Below the pieces are notes generated by a model. The model saw only the letters and a program-made list of their open reading frames with translations. It was not told where the DNA came from and did no database searches. Below, in pieces: positions 18,093 through 28,302 of a stretch of 64,000 bases of DNA. This DNA comes from Methanomethylovorans hollandica DSM 15978. Its GTDB lineage: Archaea; Halobacteriota; Methanosarcinia; Methanosarcinales; Methanosarcinaceae. The translations under genes were made by a program, and so were the position numbers. Every line of letters begins with the position of its first letter. The first letter of the stretch is position 1. The DNA lies in the NCBI RefSeq assembly GCF_000328665.1, contig NC_019977.1, positions 1 to 64,000 of the forward strand, in the 5' to 3' direction.

Positions 18093-18509
18093 ATGACAGA
18101 AGCAAAGATACTTGTAGTTGAAGATGAGAACATAGTTGCTCTTGAAATAAAGAAAAGATTGCAGAAGTTAGGCTATATAGTGCCGAGTGTGGCGTCAACC
18201 GGGGAAGACGCGATCAGTAAGGTTGAAGGTATTCTTCCGGATCTTGTGTTGATGGACATAATGCTCAAAGGTGAGATCGACGGAATAGATGCTGCAGGGG
18301 AGATCAGGAAGCGTTTTAACATACCTGTAGTCTATCTAACTGCATATTCTGATGAGGAGACATTGCAGAGGGCCAAGTTGACAGAACCCTATGGTTATAT
18401 TCTGAAACCTTTTGAGGAAAATGATCTGCGTACAACAATAGAAATTGCACTATATAGACATCAAAATTTAAATGGCAGCAAAAAAAAAGAAGGTTATATC
18501 ACTGAATAA
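18093..18509 (+). CDS. Single-domain response regulator
   Basis: This 138-residue receiver domain has the acidic pocket (VVEDEN), the phospho-acceptor aspartate in LVLMDIML, the switch threonine in VVYLTAYS and the conserved lysine in YILKPFEEND. It has no output domain, so it must act through another protein, perhaps the neighbouring FilR1-type regulators. It begins 8 bp after the kinase gene with GGTGGGAG as ribosome site. The last 16 bp overlap the end of the convergent pylD gene. Confidence 0.9.
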   Translation: MTEAKILVVEDENIVALEIKKRLQKLGYIVPSVASTGEDAISKVEGILPDLVLMDIMLKGEIDGIDAAGEIRKRFNIPVVYLTAYSDEETLQRAKLTEPYGYILKPFEENDLRTTIEIALYRHQNLNGSKKKEGYITE

Positions 18510-19273
18510 AGCATAGATGTAACTCCTATGAAGAGAGGTTCCATGACTAGATCTACTCTGTATTTACCTCCGACTTCCTGAGGCAATCCACAGGGTATTC
18601 CAGGTGTTGAGACCAGACATCTCTCTGCTATCATACCCTCGGTTATTGTGTTTGCATTGGGTGTTGCTTCGAATACCATGGAAAACTTCTTTCGATCCTC
18701 TTTGCAGTATTCCTTAATTCCAATTTCATGAGCTGCTTTATCCAGAAAATCTCTGTTAGGATCACAGGCATAAACATCGAACCCTTTTTCTGCAAGATGT
18801 TTAGCTCCTGCATATCCTACTCTTCCAAGGCCTATAACAAGGATCTCACTTGAGCCTGAGTCCTTAAACCTGGAAGCGATCTCTGAATAGATGATGCCTG
18901 TTGCTTCATGGTTAGTGACCAATTTTCCATTCCTGAGATTGTGAGCGATGAAAAGATGATCATCAGCCATTAATAGTATATCTGCGCCATCCCTTATAGC
19001 CTCATAATATCCTGCCACATCTGTATGCTGAGTAATGAAACCTTCAAGCCCAAGGCGCTGAGCTATGAAAAGCAAGGAAGAGGTAAAATTGCTTATGATT
19101 CCATTACCTGCGGTTATGGGTATTATACCAACCTTTTCCGATCCCAGGTCTTTTCCATAGAGTTCTTTGCAGATATCTGTAAGTCTGGTTCCTGTAACTC
19201 TTTCAATGGTAGACTCACTCTCTTCAAATTGAGCAGAGAGATTATCAAGGTCTTCGGGTGTGAGCAATGCCAT
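18494..19273 (-). CDS. pylD: Pyrrolysine biosynthesis protein PylD
   Basis: PylD is the dehydrogenase that oxidises (3R)-3-methyl-D-ornithyl-N6-lysine, after which the pyrroline ring of pyrrolysine closes. The 259-residue protein has the Rossmann NAD-binding motif VIGLGRVGYAGAKHL at about 145. Its start codon overlaps the pylC stop codon (TAATG), so the two are translationally coupled. It is the last gene of pylTSBCD. Confidence 0.93.
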   Translation of the reverse strand: MALLTPEDLDNLSAQFEESESTIERVTGTRLTDICKELYGKDLGSEKVGIIPITAGNGIISNFTSSLLFIAQRLGLEGFITQHTDVAGYYEAIRDGADILLMADDHLFIAHNLRNGKLVTNHEATGIIYSEIASRFKDSGSSEILVIGLGRVGYAGAKHLAEKGFDVYACDPNRDFLDKAAHEIGIKEYCKEDRKKFSMVFEATPNANTITEGMIAERCLVSTPGIPCGLPQEVGGKYRVDLVMEPLFIGVTSMLYSVI

Positions 19274-20364
19274 TATGGTACCTCCTGTTCTGGCGTACTA
19301 AGTATCATTTCGTGTGCCTTTTTTCTGTTCGTTTCAGCTTTTTCCTGGTCTCCACCCCAGGTTATAACTGTAAATGCCTTATGTTCTCCATCACGCTGGA
19401 ATATCTCTATACTTTCCGATTCATGGATCGGCCTGTAATTGTTTCCCATTGACAGAATGTGCTCACCAACAGGTGACAATTTTCCATCCTTGAGGATAAG
19501 GTGCTCATATATGCAGTAATTACCCTCTGGTGCCTGGACTATCTCCTGTACACCTTCTGTAAAAGCCTGCATAAGTAGTTCCAGAAGATTAACTCCTGAA
19601 GAATGATAGACAGCTGTAGGTGTCTGGCTGGGGAACCTGGCGTCTATTTCTAGCACTTTCAGTCCCTGAGGACTGTAAATTGCTTCCACGTCCATGATAC
19701 CCTTGAGCTTAAGATTGCGTGCAAGTTCATAGGTGATCCTCCTTAGTTCAGGATTGTGACTGACAGGTGTTACCATATGGCAATCGTGGGTATCATCAAT
19801 ATGGATCTTTGTTTCCTTTACCACCGCAAAATGTTCTCCATCTCCTACAACTTCAAGAGACAACACATCTCCTTCCACATATTCTTCTATGAGCATGGTA
19901 GGGTCAAGACCTTTCAGGCCTTCATCATCATAGATTATGGCTGTACCAATGCTGCTGCTCATGCAGGAAGGTTTTACAAAATATGGTGGATGAGTGGGTT
20001 TATCTGTAGGTGTTGGAATACCTATGGATCTGAAGTATTTTTTCGATGTGTTCTTATCCCTGCTTATCCTGTATGCATCAAAATCAAAGAGCAAAGAACA
20101 ATGAAGCCTATCCTTTATGGTCTCAAGGAAATCGATAGTATCGAAATTTTCGTTTACAGGGATCATGGCATCGACAGCTGCTGATATCTCTATGAGCCTT
20201 TCAGGTTGCTCCACAATGTCAAAACAATGGAACGTATCAACCAGATCCTTTATGAACGCATTTTTATTCCTGTCTATCAATACAACTCTAATGCCTGCTT
20301 TTCTGGCATGGTATGCTACCTCGAAACCCTGCAGCTTACCTCCGATCAAACATATTTGTTTCAT
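19273..20364 (-). CDS. pylC: Pyrrolysine biosynthesis protein PylC
   Basis: PylC is an ATP-grasp ligase that joins (3R)-3-methyl-D-ornithine to the epsilon-amino group of lysine. The 363-residue protein has an N-terminal Rossmann-like preATP domain (CLIGGKLQGFEVAYHARKAG), then the ATP-grasp region (YFVKPSCMSSSIG, MLIEEYVEGDVLSLEV, LKVLEIDARFPSQTP). CGGAGG precedes the ATG, and the gene begins 10 bp after the pylB stop. Confidence 0.93.
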   Translation of the reverse strand: MKQICLIGGKLQGFEVAYHARKAGIRVVLIDRNKNAFIKDLVDTFHCFDIVEQPERLIEISAAVDAMIPVNENFDTIDFLETIKDRLHCSLLFDFDAYRISRDKNTSKKYFRSIGIPTPTDKPTHPPYFVKPSCMSSSIGTAIIYDDEGLKGLDPTMLIEEYVEGDVLSLEVVGDGEHFAVVKETKIHIDDTHDCHMVTPVSHNPELRRITYELARNLKLKGIMDVEAIYSPQGLKVLEIDARFPSQTPTAVYHSSGVNLLELLMQAFTEGVQEIVQAPEGNYCIYEHLILKDGKLSPVGEHILSMGNNYRPIHESESIEIFQRDGEHKAFTVITWGGDQEKAETNRKKAHEMILSTPEQEVP

Positions 20365-20374
20365 GCCACCACTC

Positions 20375-21424
20375 CTATCCTAGTAAATTGTTGAAATCTG
20401 ATTGTGCAGCTGGTTCCATTCCCATGGTCCTGAGCTTTTCTACCACGCTCTTAGGGTCCCTCTTTCTCTCTTCATGTTTGCGGTCATAGTTTGCCACACC
20501 CTCAAGTGGAGAATCTGAAGGAATTATAGATGTTACCACATTAGCACCTGCATTTAAGCGGTATACCATACCTTCAATGCCTTCTACGTCAAGAGATGCA
20601 GGTATAAGTCTATCTGGGAACATCAGCCTTAATACTGATATTATCTTGAGTTCTGACAGGTTTGATTCCTGCACTTTTTTCTCAAGAGGGGTTCCTTCCT
20701 GGGGAATGAAGGTCATCACCCGGACCATCTGAGGATTCTCTTTTGCCATGCTCCTCAGAGAAATTAGTGTTGATTCGACATCATTACCCACACCTGTGAG
20801 CAGCCCATCCTCAACACAGTAACCTATCGTCTGAGCAAATTCACGGGCATGCATCCGGTCTGAGAAGGATTGCCCGACTCTCAGCTTCTCATAGAGTTCT
20901 TGATCATAAGTTTCCTGATACAAGGCTAAGAAGTTAGCACCATGCTCCCGCAGCATTTTCAGTGTTTTGTCATCCAGCACCCCTGGGGATATCATGACTG
21001 GAAGACCGAGTTCCTCTTTGACTATATCTATGACCTTAGCGAATTGTCTAGGATTTTCATGAAAGTACGGGTCTTCCCCCATGGTGAGGTCCACCATGTG
21101 GATCTGTTCTCCTTTAAGTTTCCTGCATATATTACGGATATCTTCAAGTTCCAGCCGGTACCTGTTGATCTTGTTCATTGTGTTGTAGTAACAGAATGCA
21201 CACCTGTTCTTACAGTGTGTGGAAAAGTAGACGAAACTGTAGAGGAACACCTTGTTCCCGAAATAGTGATCTCTAACTTTCCTTGCTACATAATGAAGCT
21301 TTTCAAGTTCTGTACTGTCCGTAATCAAAAGCATTTCCCGAAGTTCATCTTCAGGTATTTCTATTCTATTTATGACCTTTAGTGCATATGCATCAAGGTC
21401 ATTTTTGTCCATATTAGTGAACAT
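20375..21424 (-). CDS. pylB: Pyrrolysine biosynthesis protein PylB (methylornithine synthase)
   Basis: PylB is a radical SAM mutase that converts lysine to (3R)-3-methyl-D-ornithine. The [4Fe-4S] motif is visible as HCKNRCAFCYYN (CX3CX2C) near residue 65. The start at 21424 is preferred over the ATG at 21472: GAGGGGATC lies just before it, it avoids overlap with pylS, and it gives 349 residues, close to the known length. The gene ends in TAG (20375-20377), an amber codon; readthrough would add about 12 residues before TAA. This may be harmless or a form of feedback. Confidence 0.93.
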   Translation of the reverse strand: MFTNMDKNDLDAYALKVINRIEIPEDELREMLLITDSTELEKLHYVARKVRDHYFGNKVFLYSFVYFSTHCKNRCAFCYYNTMNKINRYRLELEDIRNICRKLKGEQIHMVDLTMGEDPYFHENPRQFAKVIDIVKEELGLPVMISPGVLDDKTLKMLREHGANFLALYQETYDQELYEKLRVGQSFSDRMHAREFAQTIGYCVEDGLLTGVGNDVESTLISLRSMAKENPQMVRVMTFIPQEGTPLEKKVQESNLSELKIISVLRLMFPDRLIPASLDVEGIEGMVYRLNAGANVVTSIIPSDSPLEGVANYDRKHEERKRDPKSVVEKLRTMGMEPAAQSDFNNLLG

Positions 21425-21434
21425 TGAGATCCCC

Positions 21435-23000
<1,566 letters not shown>

Positions 23001-23072
23001 TGGCGGAAACCCCGGGAATTTAACCCGGCTGAACGGATTTAGAGTCCATTTGATCAACATGATCCGGTTTCC
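23001..23072 (-). tRNA. pylT: tRNA-Pyl (anticodon CUA), amber decoding
   Basis: On the minus strand the 72-nt gene starts GGAAACCGGATCATG and ends in GGTTTCCG followed by encoded CCA. The acceptor stem GGAAACC/GGTTTCC pairs perfectly. The anticodon CTA is at 23042-23040 within ACTCTAAATCC, and the T arm is CCGGG-loop-CCCGG. The small D loop and short variable region match known tRNA-Pyl. It reads UAG in mtmB, mtbB and mttB. Confidence 0.97.
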
Positions 23073-23100
23073 ATTTAATCAAATGTAATCGCTTTATTTG

Positions 23101-23111
23101 ATATTTATATT
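23101..23111 (-). promoter_or_regulatory. TATA box of pylT
   Basis: AAATATAAATAT on the minus strand lies about 33 nt before the tRNA 5' end, a suitable distance for an archaeal promoter starting transcription close to the tRNA. Confidence 0.55.
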
Positions 23112-23148
23112 TTGTGGTTATCTTCCTTAATCAAAAATAAAAAAAGGA

Positions 23149-25080
23149 TCAGGATTTCTTACCAACCTTCAGACTTCCCACTCCCATGAACACAAGTTTT
23201 GTTTCAATGGGGACAGGGCTTCCTTCATGTAGATTTATATCTTCCCTGGACATATCTATTCTCACATCGTTCCAGTCCATATCAGCTTCTCTCATATAAT
23301 CCATGACCAGATTTTCTCCTACATGTTCAGCATACTTAAGAGCTTCTCCATGAGTCGAAAACTCCTCAAATCCTCCGGGAGTGAACACAAGGAAAAATCT
23401 TTGTTTCTCCCTGAATACAGCTTTGATGAGAATTTGTATTCTCTTGACACCCTGTCCTACCAATGCACCTACAGCGTTACCGACTTCTGCAAAAGGTGGT
23501 AATATTATCTCTGCATCGATGATGCTCTGCATCTGCTGCACATAGGCCCTCACCGGTCCACCCAACAATACAACAGGTACAGAAAGCCTGAACTTAGAGA
23601 AGAACTCACCTCTGAGTATTTTTTCTATCTCTTTTCCGTTAACTCCTTTAAGCATGTAGGACATCAGGTTCAAGGCCATGTTGTAGGCAACTTCTTTCTT
23701 TATATGCTCAGCAAGTTCCTGCTCGTTCATTTGTACAAGCCTTGACATAATAGTTGCACCTATGAACGAAGCTTCCTTATCCCATTCATTGTAATCATCC
23801 AATATATGCAGTGCATCTGTGGGTGTGAACCCAATGGCTTGTATAAGCCTTTTCTTAATAAGGTAATCCAGATGTTCTACTGATACAGGACGACCGAACT
23901 TCCAATAAATATCGCTTATTGATACCGGTTCATTACCTATTGTACTAAGTATATCCTGTTCATACGAACTGAGTTTTACCGGCTCTTTTCCTGTGCGTAC
24001 GAAGAACTTGGTCGGTTGCACGTTCTCTCCGAGTTCCACACGTGCAGGAGTGCGTCCCATTTTCAGTGTTTCCTTGAAACCCGGATACTGAACAGCAGCC
24101 ACACACAGAGGTATTACCCTGCGCGGCCCGATGTTTATCTTCCTGTTCTTTATCCATACGTGACTATCCCCCCCCATGGCAGATGTTTCCATCCGGATAG
24201 CTTTAACTTTTGTATTCCAGCCACCTACTTTAGCACCATCTTCGCAGAGTTCGGGCAGTCCTTTATACAAGAGAGAAACATCAGTACTTGTACCGCCCAC
24301 ATCTATCACTGCACATGTGTCCCTCTCGGACAGGAAGGAAGCTCCTACAAGGCTTGCTGCAGGACCTGTAAAAATGGACTCTATAGGTTTCTGGATGGCT
24401 TCTTTGATATTTATTAACGAACCATCACATTTCAGCATCATGAGCTTTGCGTTGATACCTCTTCTCTCAATATCAGATACAATTGCATCGATGAACTGAC
24501 GGGCAATGGGTATGAGCTGGGCGTTAAGATAGGCTGTAATACCTCTGTCATAGGCTCCCAGGTCCTGCGAGAGCTCATGTCCGCATACCACAGGCATCCC
24601 TGTTGCTTTTACTATGTGATCTTTAATCTGCAATTCATGTTCAGGGTTACGCACACTGAAGTATGAAGAAACTGCAAAAGCGGATACATTATCCTTCACC
24701 CTGTTCACAAATTCTGTTACTGCCTCTATATCAAGAGCATCTGCTTCAGCTCCGGTAGCAGTATGTCCTCCTCTGACCATCACATATTCCTGGACAGACG
24801 TGTCTTGGGGTACCAGATAATTACCCACAAGGATAAGACCTACCGGATAGCCTGTTCGCTCAAGTATTGTATTAGTTGCTAAGGTCGTGGATACTGAGAC
24901 GAGCTTTATATCTTTCAGGTATTGAGGGTCCAGGCCATCTATAGCGTTCTCGATGCCCTCAAGCAATTCAGGATAAGTAGTAAGGGCTTTGTATGAAGCC
25001 ATAACTTTCTTGTCAGAGTTCCTTATGATCACTGCATCTGTATAAGTGCCACCTGCATCAATGCCCAGACTATATTGCAT
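23149..25080 (-). CDS. Hydantoinase/oxoprolinase-family (HyuA-like) ATPase, copy 1
   Basis: This 643-residue protein belongs to COG0145-type ASKHA ATPases. It has phosphate motif 1 (GIDAGGTYTDAV) and phosphate motif 2 (CAVIDVGGTSTDVSLL), and GGP motifs near residue 530. The known HyuA enzymes hydrolyse cyclic amides with ATP and usually need a HyuB subunit, which is absent. The start at 25080 is chosen because GAGAGGG precedes it and the paralog aligns from there; an ATG 45 bp upstream has no ribosome site. It follows its paralog by 70 bp. Substrate unknown; a role in methylamine metabolism or corrinoid handling is a guess from context. Confidence 0.8.
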   Translation of the reverse strand: MQYSLGIDAGGTYTDAVIIRNSDKKVMASYKALTTYPELLEGIENAIDGLDPQYLKDIKLVSVSTTLATNTILERTGYPVGLILVGNYLVPQDTSVQEYVMVRGGHTATGAEADALDIEAVTEFVNRVKDNVSAFAVSSYFSVRNPEHELQIKDHIVKATGMPVVCGHELSQDLGAYDRGITAYLNAQLIPIARQFIDAIVSDIERRGINAKLMMLKCDGSLINIKEAIQKPIESIFTGPAASLVGASFLSERDTCAVIDVGGTSTDVSLLYKGLPELCEDGAKVGGWNTKVKAIRMETSAMGGDSHVWIKNRKINIGPRRVIPLCVAAVQYPGFKETLKMGRTPARVELGENVQPTKFFVRTGKEPVKLSSYEQDILSTIGNEPVSISDIYWKFGRPVSVEHLDYLIKKRLIQAIGFTPTDALHILDDYNEWDKEASFIGATIMSRLVQMNEQELAEHIKKEVAYNMALNLMSYMLKGVNGKEIEKILRGEFFSKFRLSVPVVLLGGPVRAYVQQMQSIIDAEIILPPFAEVGNAVGALVGQGVKRIQILIKAVFREKQRFFLVFTPGGFEEFSTHGEALKYAEHVGENLVMDYMREADMDWNDVRIDMSREDINLHEGSPVPIETKLVFMGVGSLKVGKKS

Positions 25081-25150
25081 ATTTTCCCTCTCTACTATTC
25101 TATAGTTTGATGTGTTCAAATCCACACATTAAATAACCTTTATTTACCCT

Positions 25151-27073
25151 TTACTGCCCTATACCAAGGAAACTCAGCCTTGTTTCCAGAGGTGTGGTGC
25201 CTTCTTCCAAACTTATGTCGTTACGGCTTATATTAATCTTTACTCCAGTAAGGTCCAGACAAGATGATGACATATAATCCATCACAAGTTCAGAACCGAT
25301 ATTCTCTGCATGATTTAATGCTTCAGCATAGGATGAAAACTCTTTTCTCCCACCTGGATAGAAAACAATATAAGATTTAGGTTTAGCATTATATTTAGAT
25401 TCTGATAAAGAAGCTTTTACAAGCACTTCCAGCCTTTTAATACCTTTAGCTGCAAGTGCTCCAATTGCATTGCCCACATCTGCATGTTCCGGAACAACGA
25501 TAAGAGAGTCGAAATATTTACCGAGACCATCCTTGTAAGCAGTTACAGGCCCTCCCAGCAATACAACTGGCATTTTGACCTTGATACTTGCAAAGAATTT
25601 ACCACTAATCATCTTCTTTATTTCTTTCCTATCCACATCTTCCAGCAAAAAAGCAGCAAGGTTAAGGGCTATATTGCTTGTTACTTGTTCCTTTACCCTG
25701 GAACAGAGTTCCATCTTTTCCATGCCTGCAAACCTGGACAAAACTTCAGAGCCTATATGTGCTGCTTCTACATCCCACTTTTGATATTCTCCCAGAACAT
25801 GAAGAGCATCAGTAGGTGTAAAGCCTATGGTCCTTACTAACCTTTTCTGGATGAGCATATCCATGGTCATAGGACTTGGCATTCTATTTTCGTTCCAGTA
25901 GATGTCACTCACTTTATAGGGGACATCACTGAGGCGGTCGAACAAGTCCTTTTCTTCAGGGCTCAGTTCATCAGGTATCTTTCCGCTTCTCATGAAAAAC
26001 TTCGTTGGTTGTATATTTTCCCCTATTTGATTGCGTAGGATATTTTGCTGCATCATCAGTTTTTCCTTGATCTCCGGATACTTCAATGCCGCTAAACATA
26101 AGGGTATGACCCTGCGCGGTCCTATATGTATCTCATGGTTAAGTATCCAGACGTGGCTATCTCCTCCGATAGCGGAAGTTTCCATTCTGAGGGCCTTTAC
26201 TTTTGTCTGCCACTTCCCTACAACTGCTCCCAGATCAGAGATTTCAGGAAGGCCTTCGTGCATCACAGAAACATCAGTGCTTGTTCCACCTACATCGACC
26301 ACTGCACAGGTTTCAAAACCTGAAAGATGAGACGCGCCCAATAAACTAGCTGCAGGGCCAGAAAAAATGGATTGAATAGGTTTTTTAAGTGCTTCCTCGA
26401 TGCTCACCATTGATCCGTCACATTTGAGCATCATTAGTTTTGCTTCAATGTTCCTCTTTTTGATCTCGGAAGTTACAGCCTGCATAAATTGATTAGTGAG
26501 AGGTATCAGCTGTGCATTAAGATAAGCAGTCACACCTCTTTCATAAACTCCCAGGTCCTGAGATAGTTCGTGTCCACACACAACCGGAAGGCCTGTAAGC
26601 TGCATAACACTTTCCTTTACCTGCAACTCATGTTCCGGATTACGGACACTAAAATAGGAAGATACAGCAAAAGCTGAGACCTTGTTCTTTACTTTCAGAA
26701 TGAACTCCTCTACTGGCTGGATATCCAGGGGCTCAACTTCATTGCCAGCACTGTTGTGCCCTCCTCTTATCTGGATACTGTACTCTATTTTCCTATCAGT
26801 GGGTATACCCGTTTTTCCTATCAGTATTAGACCTGCCGGATAACCCGTATTTTCAAGTATCGTGTTTGTTGCAAGAGTTGTTGAAACACATGCCAACCTC
26901 ACGTCAGAAAGTAGTTTTTGATCAAGACCGTCCAAAGCTTCACGTATTCCAAATATCAGGTCAGGGTATGTTGTCAATGCTTTGTTTGCCTGCAAGACCC
27001 TGCCATCATCACTGTTAAGAAGAACTGCATCAGTATATGTTCCTCCGGCATCTATTCCCAGACTATATCTCAT
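25151..27073 (-). CDS. Hydantoinase/oxoprolinase-family (HyuA-like) ATPase, copy 2
   Basis: This 640-residue paralog of the downstream gene has the same motifs: GIDAGGTYTDAV at the N-terminus, CAVVDVGGTSTDVSVM near 260, and a GGP motif near 530. Similarity extends along the whole length, so the pair arose by tandem duplication. It overlaps the end of the DUF1638 gene by 11 bp, showing one operon. No HyuB or amidase partner is visible. Its function cannot be read from sequence. Confidence 0.8.
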   Translation of the reverse strand: MRYSLGIDAGGTYTDAVLLNSDDGRVLQANKALTTYPDLIFGIREALDGLDQKLLSDVRLACVSTTLATNTILENTGYPAGLILIGKTGIPTDRKIEYSIQIRGGHNSAGNEVEPLDIQPVEEFILKVKNKVSAFAVSSYFSVRNPEHELQVKESVMQLTGLPVVCGHELSQDLGVYERGVTAYLNAQLIPLTNQFMQAVTSEIKKRNIEAKLMMLKCDGSMVSIEEALKKPIQSIFSGPAASLLGASHLSGFETCAVVDVGGTSTDVSVMHEGLPEISDLGAVVGKWQTKVKALRMETSAIGGDSHVWILNHEIHIGPRRVIPLCLAALKYPEIKEKLMMQQNILRNQIGENIQPTKFFMRSGKIPDELSPEEKDLFDRLSDVPYKVSDIYWNENRMPSPMTMDMLIQKRLVRTIGFTPTDALHVLGEYQKWDVEAAHIGSEVLSRFAGMEKMELCSRVKEQVTSNIALNLAAFLLEDVDRKEIKKMISGKFFASIKVKMPVVLLGGPVTAYKDGLGKYFDSLIVVPEHADVGNAIGALAAKGIKRLEVLVKASLSESKYNAKPKSYIVFYPGGRKEFSSYAEALNHAENIGSELVMDYMSSSCLDLTGVKINISRNDISLEEGTTPLETRLSFLGIGQ

Positions 27074-27884
27074 TCAAGTCTGCCCTCTTTTTTGTTATAG
27101 AATCTTTTGCCCGCTGATATGACTGTTCTGCGATCCTGATAGTGCCTTGCATATCGACTATTCGGAAATCAAATGCTTGAGCAAACTCTTCCACCTTTGC
27201 ATCAAAACTCTCCTCGTAAACAAGACCTGTATTGATCTTACCTACATTCTTGTATCCTGCGTAATCGAAAACTATCTTGGTCATGACAGTGTTATCAGGG
27301 TCGTTCGTAAGACGGGCAATTACAGCCATCTCCTTCCAGAAAGCTGCACCCATGGGCGTAAGGAAATATACGCCTTCTCCACCGGTTTCTTTTAGAGCTT
27401 TAAGATATGGTTCTCTTCCTCCAAGGGAAGCGCCTATACAGTCATCGATTATCTCTCCATCTTCTTCTCTTAGAATGTGCACAGGACAAGAAAGATGTGC
27501 AAAGTCTCTGTTTAGATTGCCCAGTACATTCCCACACAAACCATAGAATACTAGGATAGTGTCGGCATACACGGACATGATGCTGATCTCTTTATACACG
27601 CTTTCTTTGAGTAATTGAGGAGATGCATCAAGGGAAAAACCAAGGATATTCACAAGAATACAATAATTTGTATCATTTGTATCTTGTTCATTATGCATTA
27701 AGTCCTCTATGTCATTTGGTGAACAAACTGTATGGTCTATATTATTTTCAGATAATTTCCTTAGAATGCCTGCGGCATCCAAGCTGTCTACAACTAGAAT
27801 TCTGGTGATCTGAGAGTCGTTCTTGATGAGGTGTACGATCTCATCCTCAAAGATTCTGCAGGCAATTATGGACATTAAAGTCAT
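27063..27884 (-). CDS. DUF1638 family protein
   Basis: The 273-residue protein matches the DUF1638 pattern: a conserved CR motif at the N-terminus (SIIACRIFEDEI), LCGNVLGNL, a cysteine in CPVHILREEDGEIIDDCIG and GGREPYLKAL. Function is unknown; such genes occur beside methylamine or other methyltransferase genes in methanogens. The start at 27884 is chosen because GAGGT lies four bases upstream; an ATG 48 bp before it lacks a ribosome site. It is the first gene of an operon with two HyuA-like ATPases and ends in TAG. Confidence 0.8.
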   Translation of the reverse strand: MTLMSIIACRIFEDEIVHLIKNDSQITRILVVDSLDAAGILRKLSENNIDHTVCSPNDIEDLMHNEQDTNDTNYCILVNILGFSLDASPQLLKESVYKEISIMSVYADTILVFYGLCGNVLGNLNRDFAHLSCPVHILREEDGEIIDDCIGASLGGREPYLKALKETGGEGVYFLTPMGAAFWKEMAVIARLTNDPDNTVMTKIVFDYAGYKNVGKINTGLVYEESFDAKVEEFAQAFDFRIVDMQGTIRIAEQSYQRAKDSITKKRADLNEI

Positions 27885-27962
27885 TAGAACCTCATATATA
27901 TTCTTATGCAGATGCGTGAACTGCACACTCACTTTGCTCGTGTGTAAAAAGCATAGTCCATA

Positions 27963-27980
27963 TTTGCTATATATATTTAC
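27963..27980 (-). promoter_or_regulatory. TATA box of the DUF1638-hyuA operon
   Basis: GTAAATATATATAGC on the minus strand is a good archaeal TATA box, about 85 nt before the DUF1638 start codon. The rest of 27985-28302 is AT-rich with no gene seen. Confidence 0.5.
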
Positions 27981-28302
27981 CCATTTTGGGGTTCAAACCA
28001 CTACTAATTAATGTTCTTCACGCTGTGCTAAAACTGTTAAACAATCATGTATTTATATTTTTTGATGAGCTGCTGTAAAATCATTTTCAGTTCTGAAAAA
28101 AAGAGCTAGAATGATACTGGTTATTTTTCATATTTTGTTTTTGAGCTGCCCATACTTTTTGTAAAAACAAAAAATATTTAAGTATTTGAATTATACTCCT
28201 ACGAATACCTTTAAATATGTAGTTTCTAGTTTTTTAACTTGATAATAGAGTTATTTCCATTAAAAAAAGCATATACTCATGAATTCTTATTTCACATGAT
28301 AT

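Noticed and set aside
25484-25840. 118-residue plus-strand frame opposite the HyuA-like gene
   Set aside because: It is a shadow of the minus-strand ATPase, which has clear ATP motifs on the other strand.
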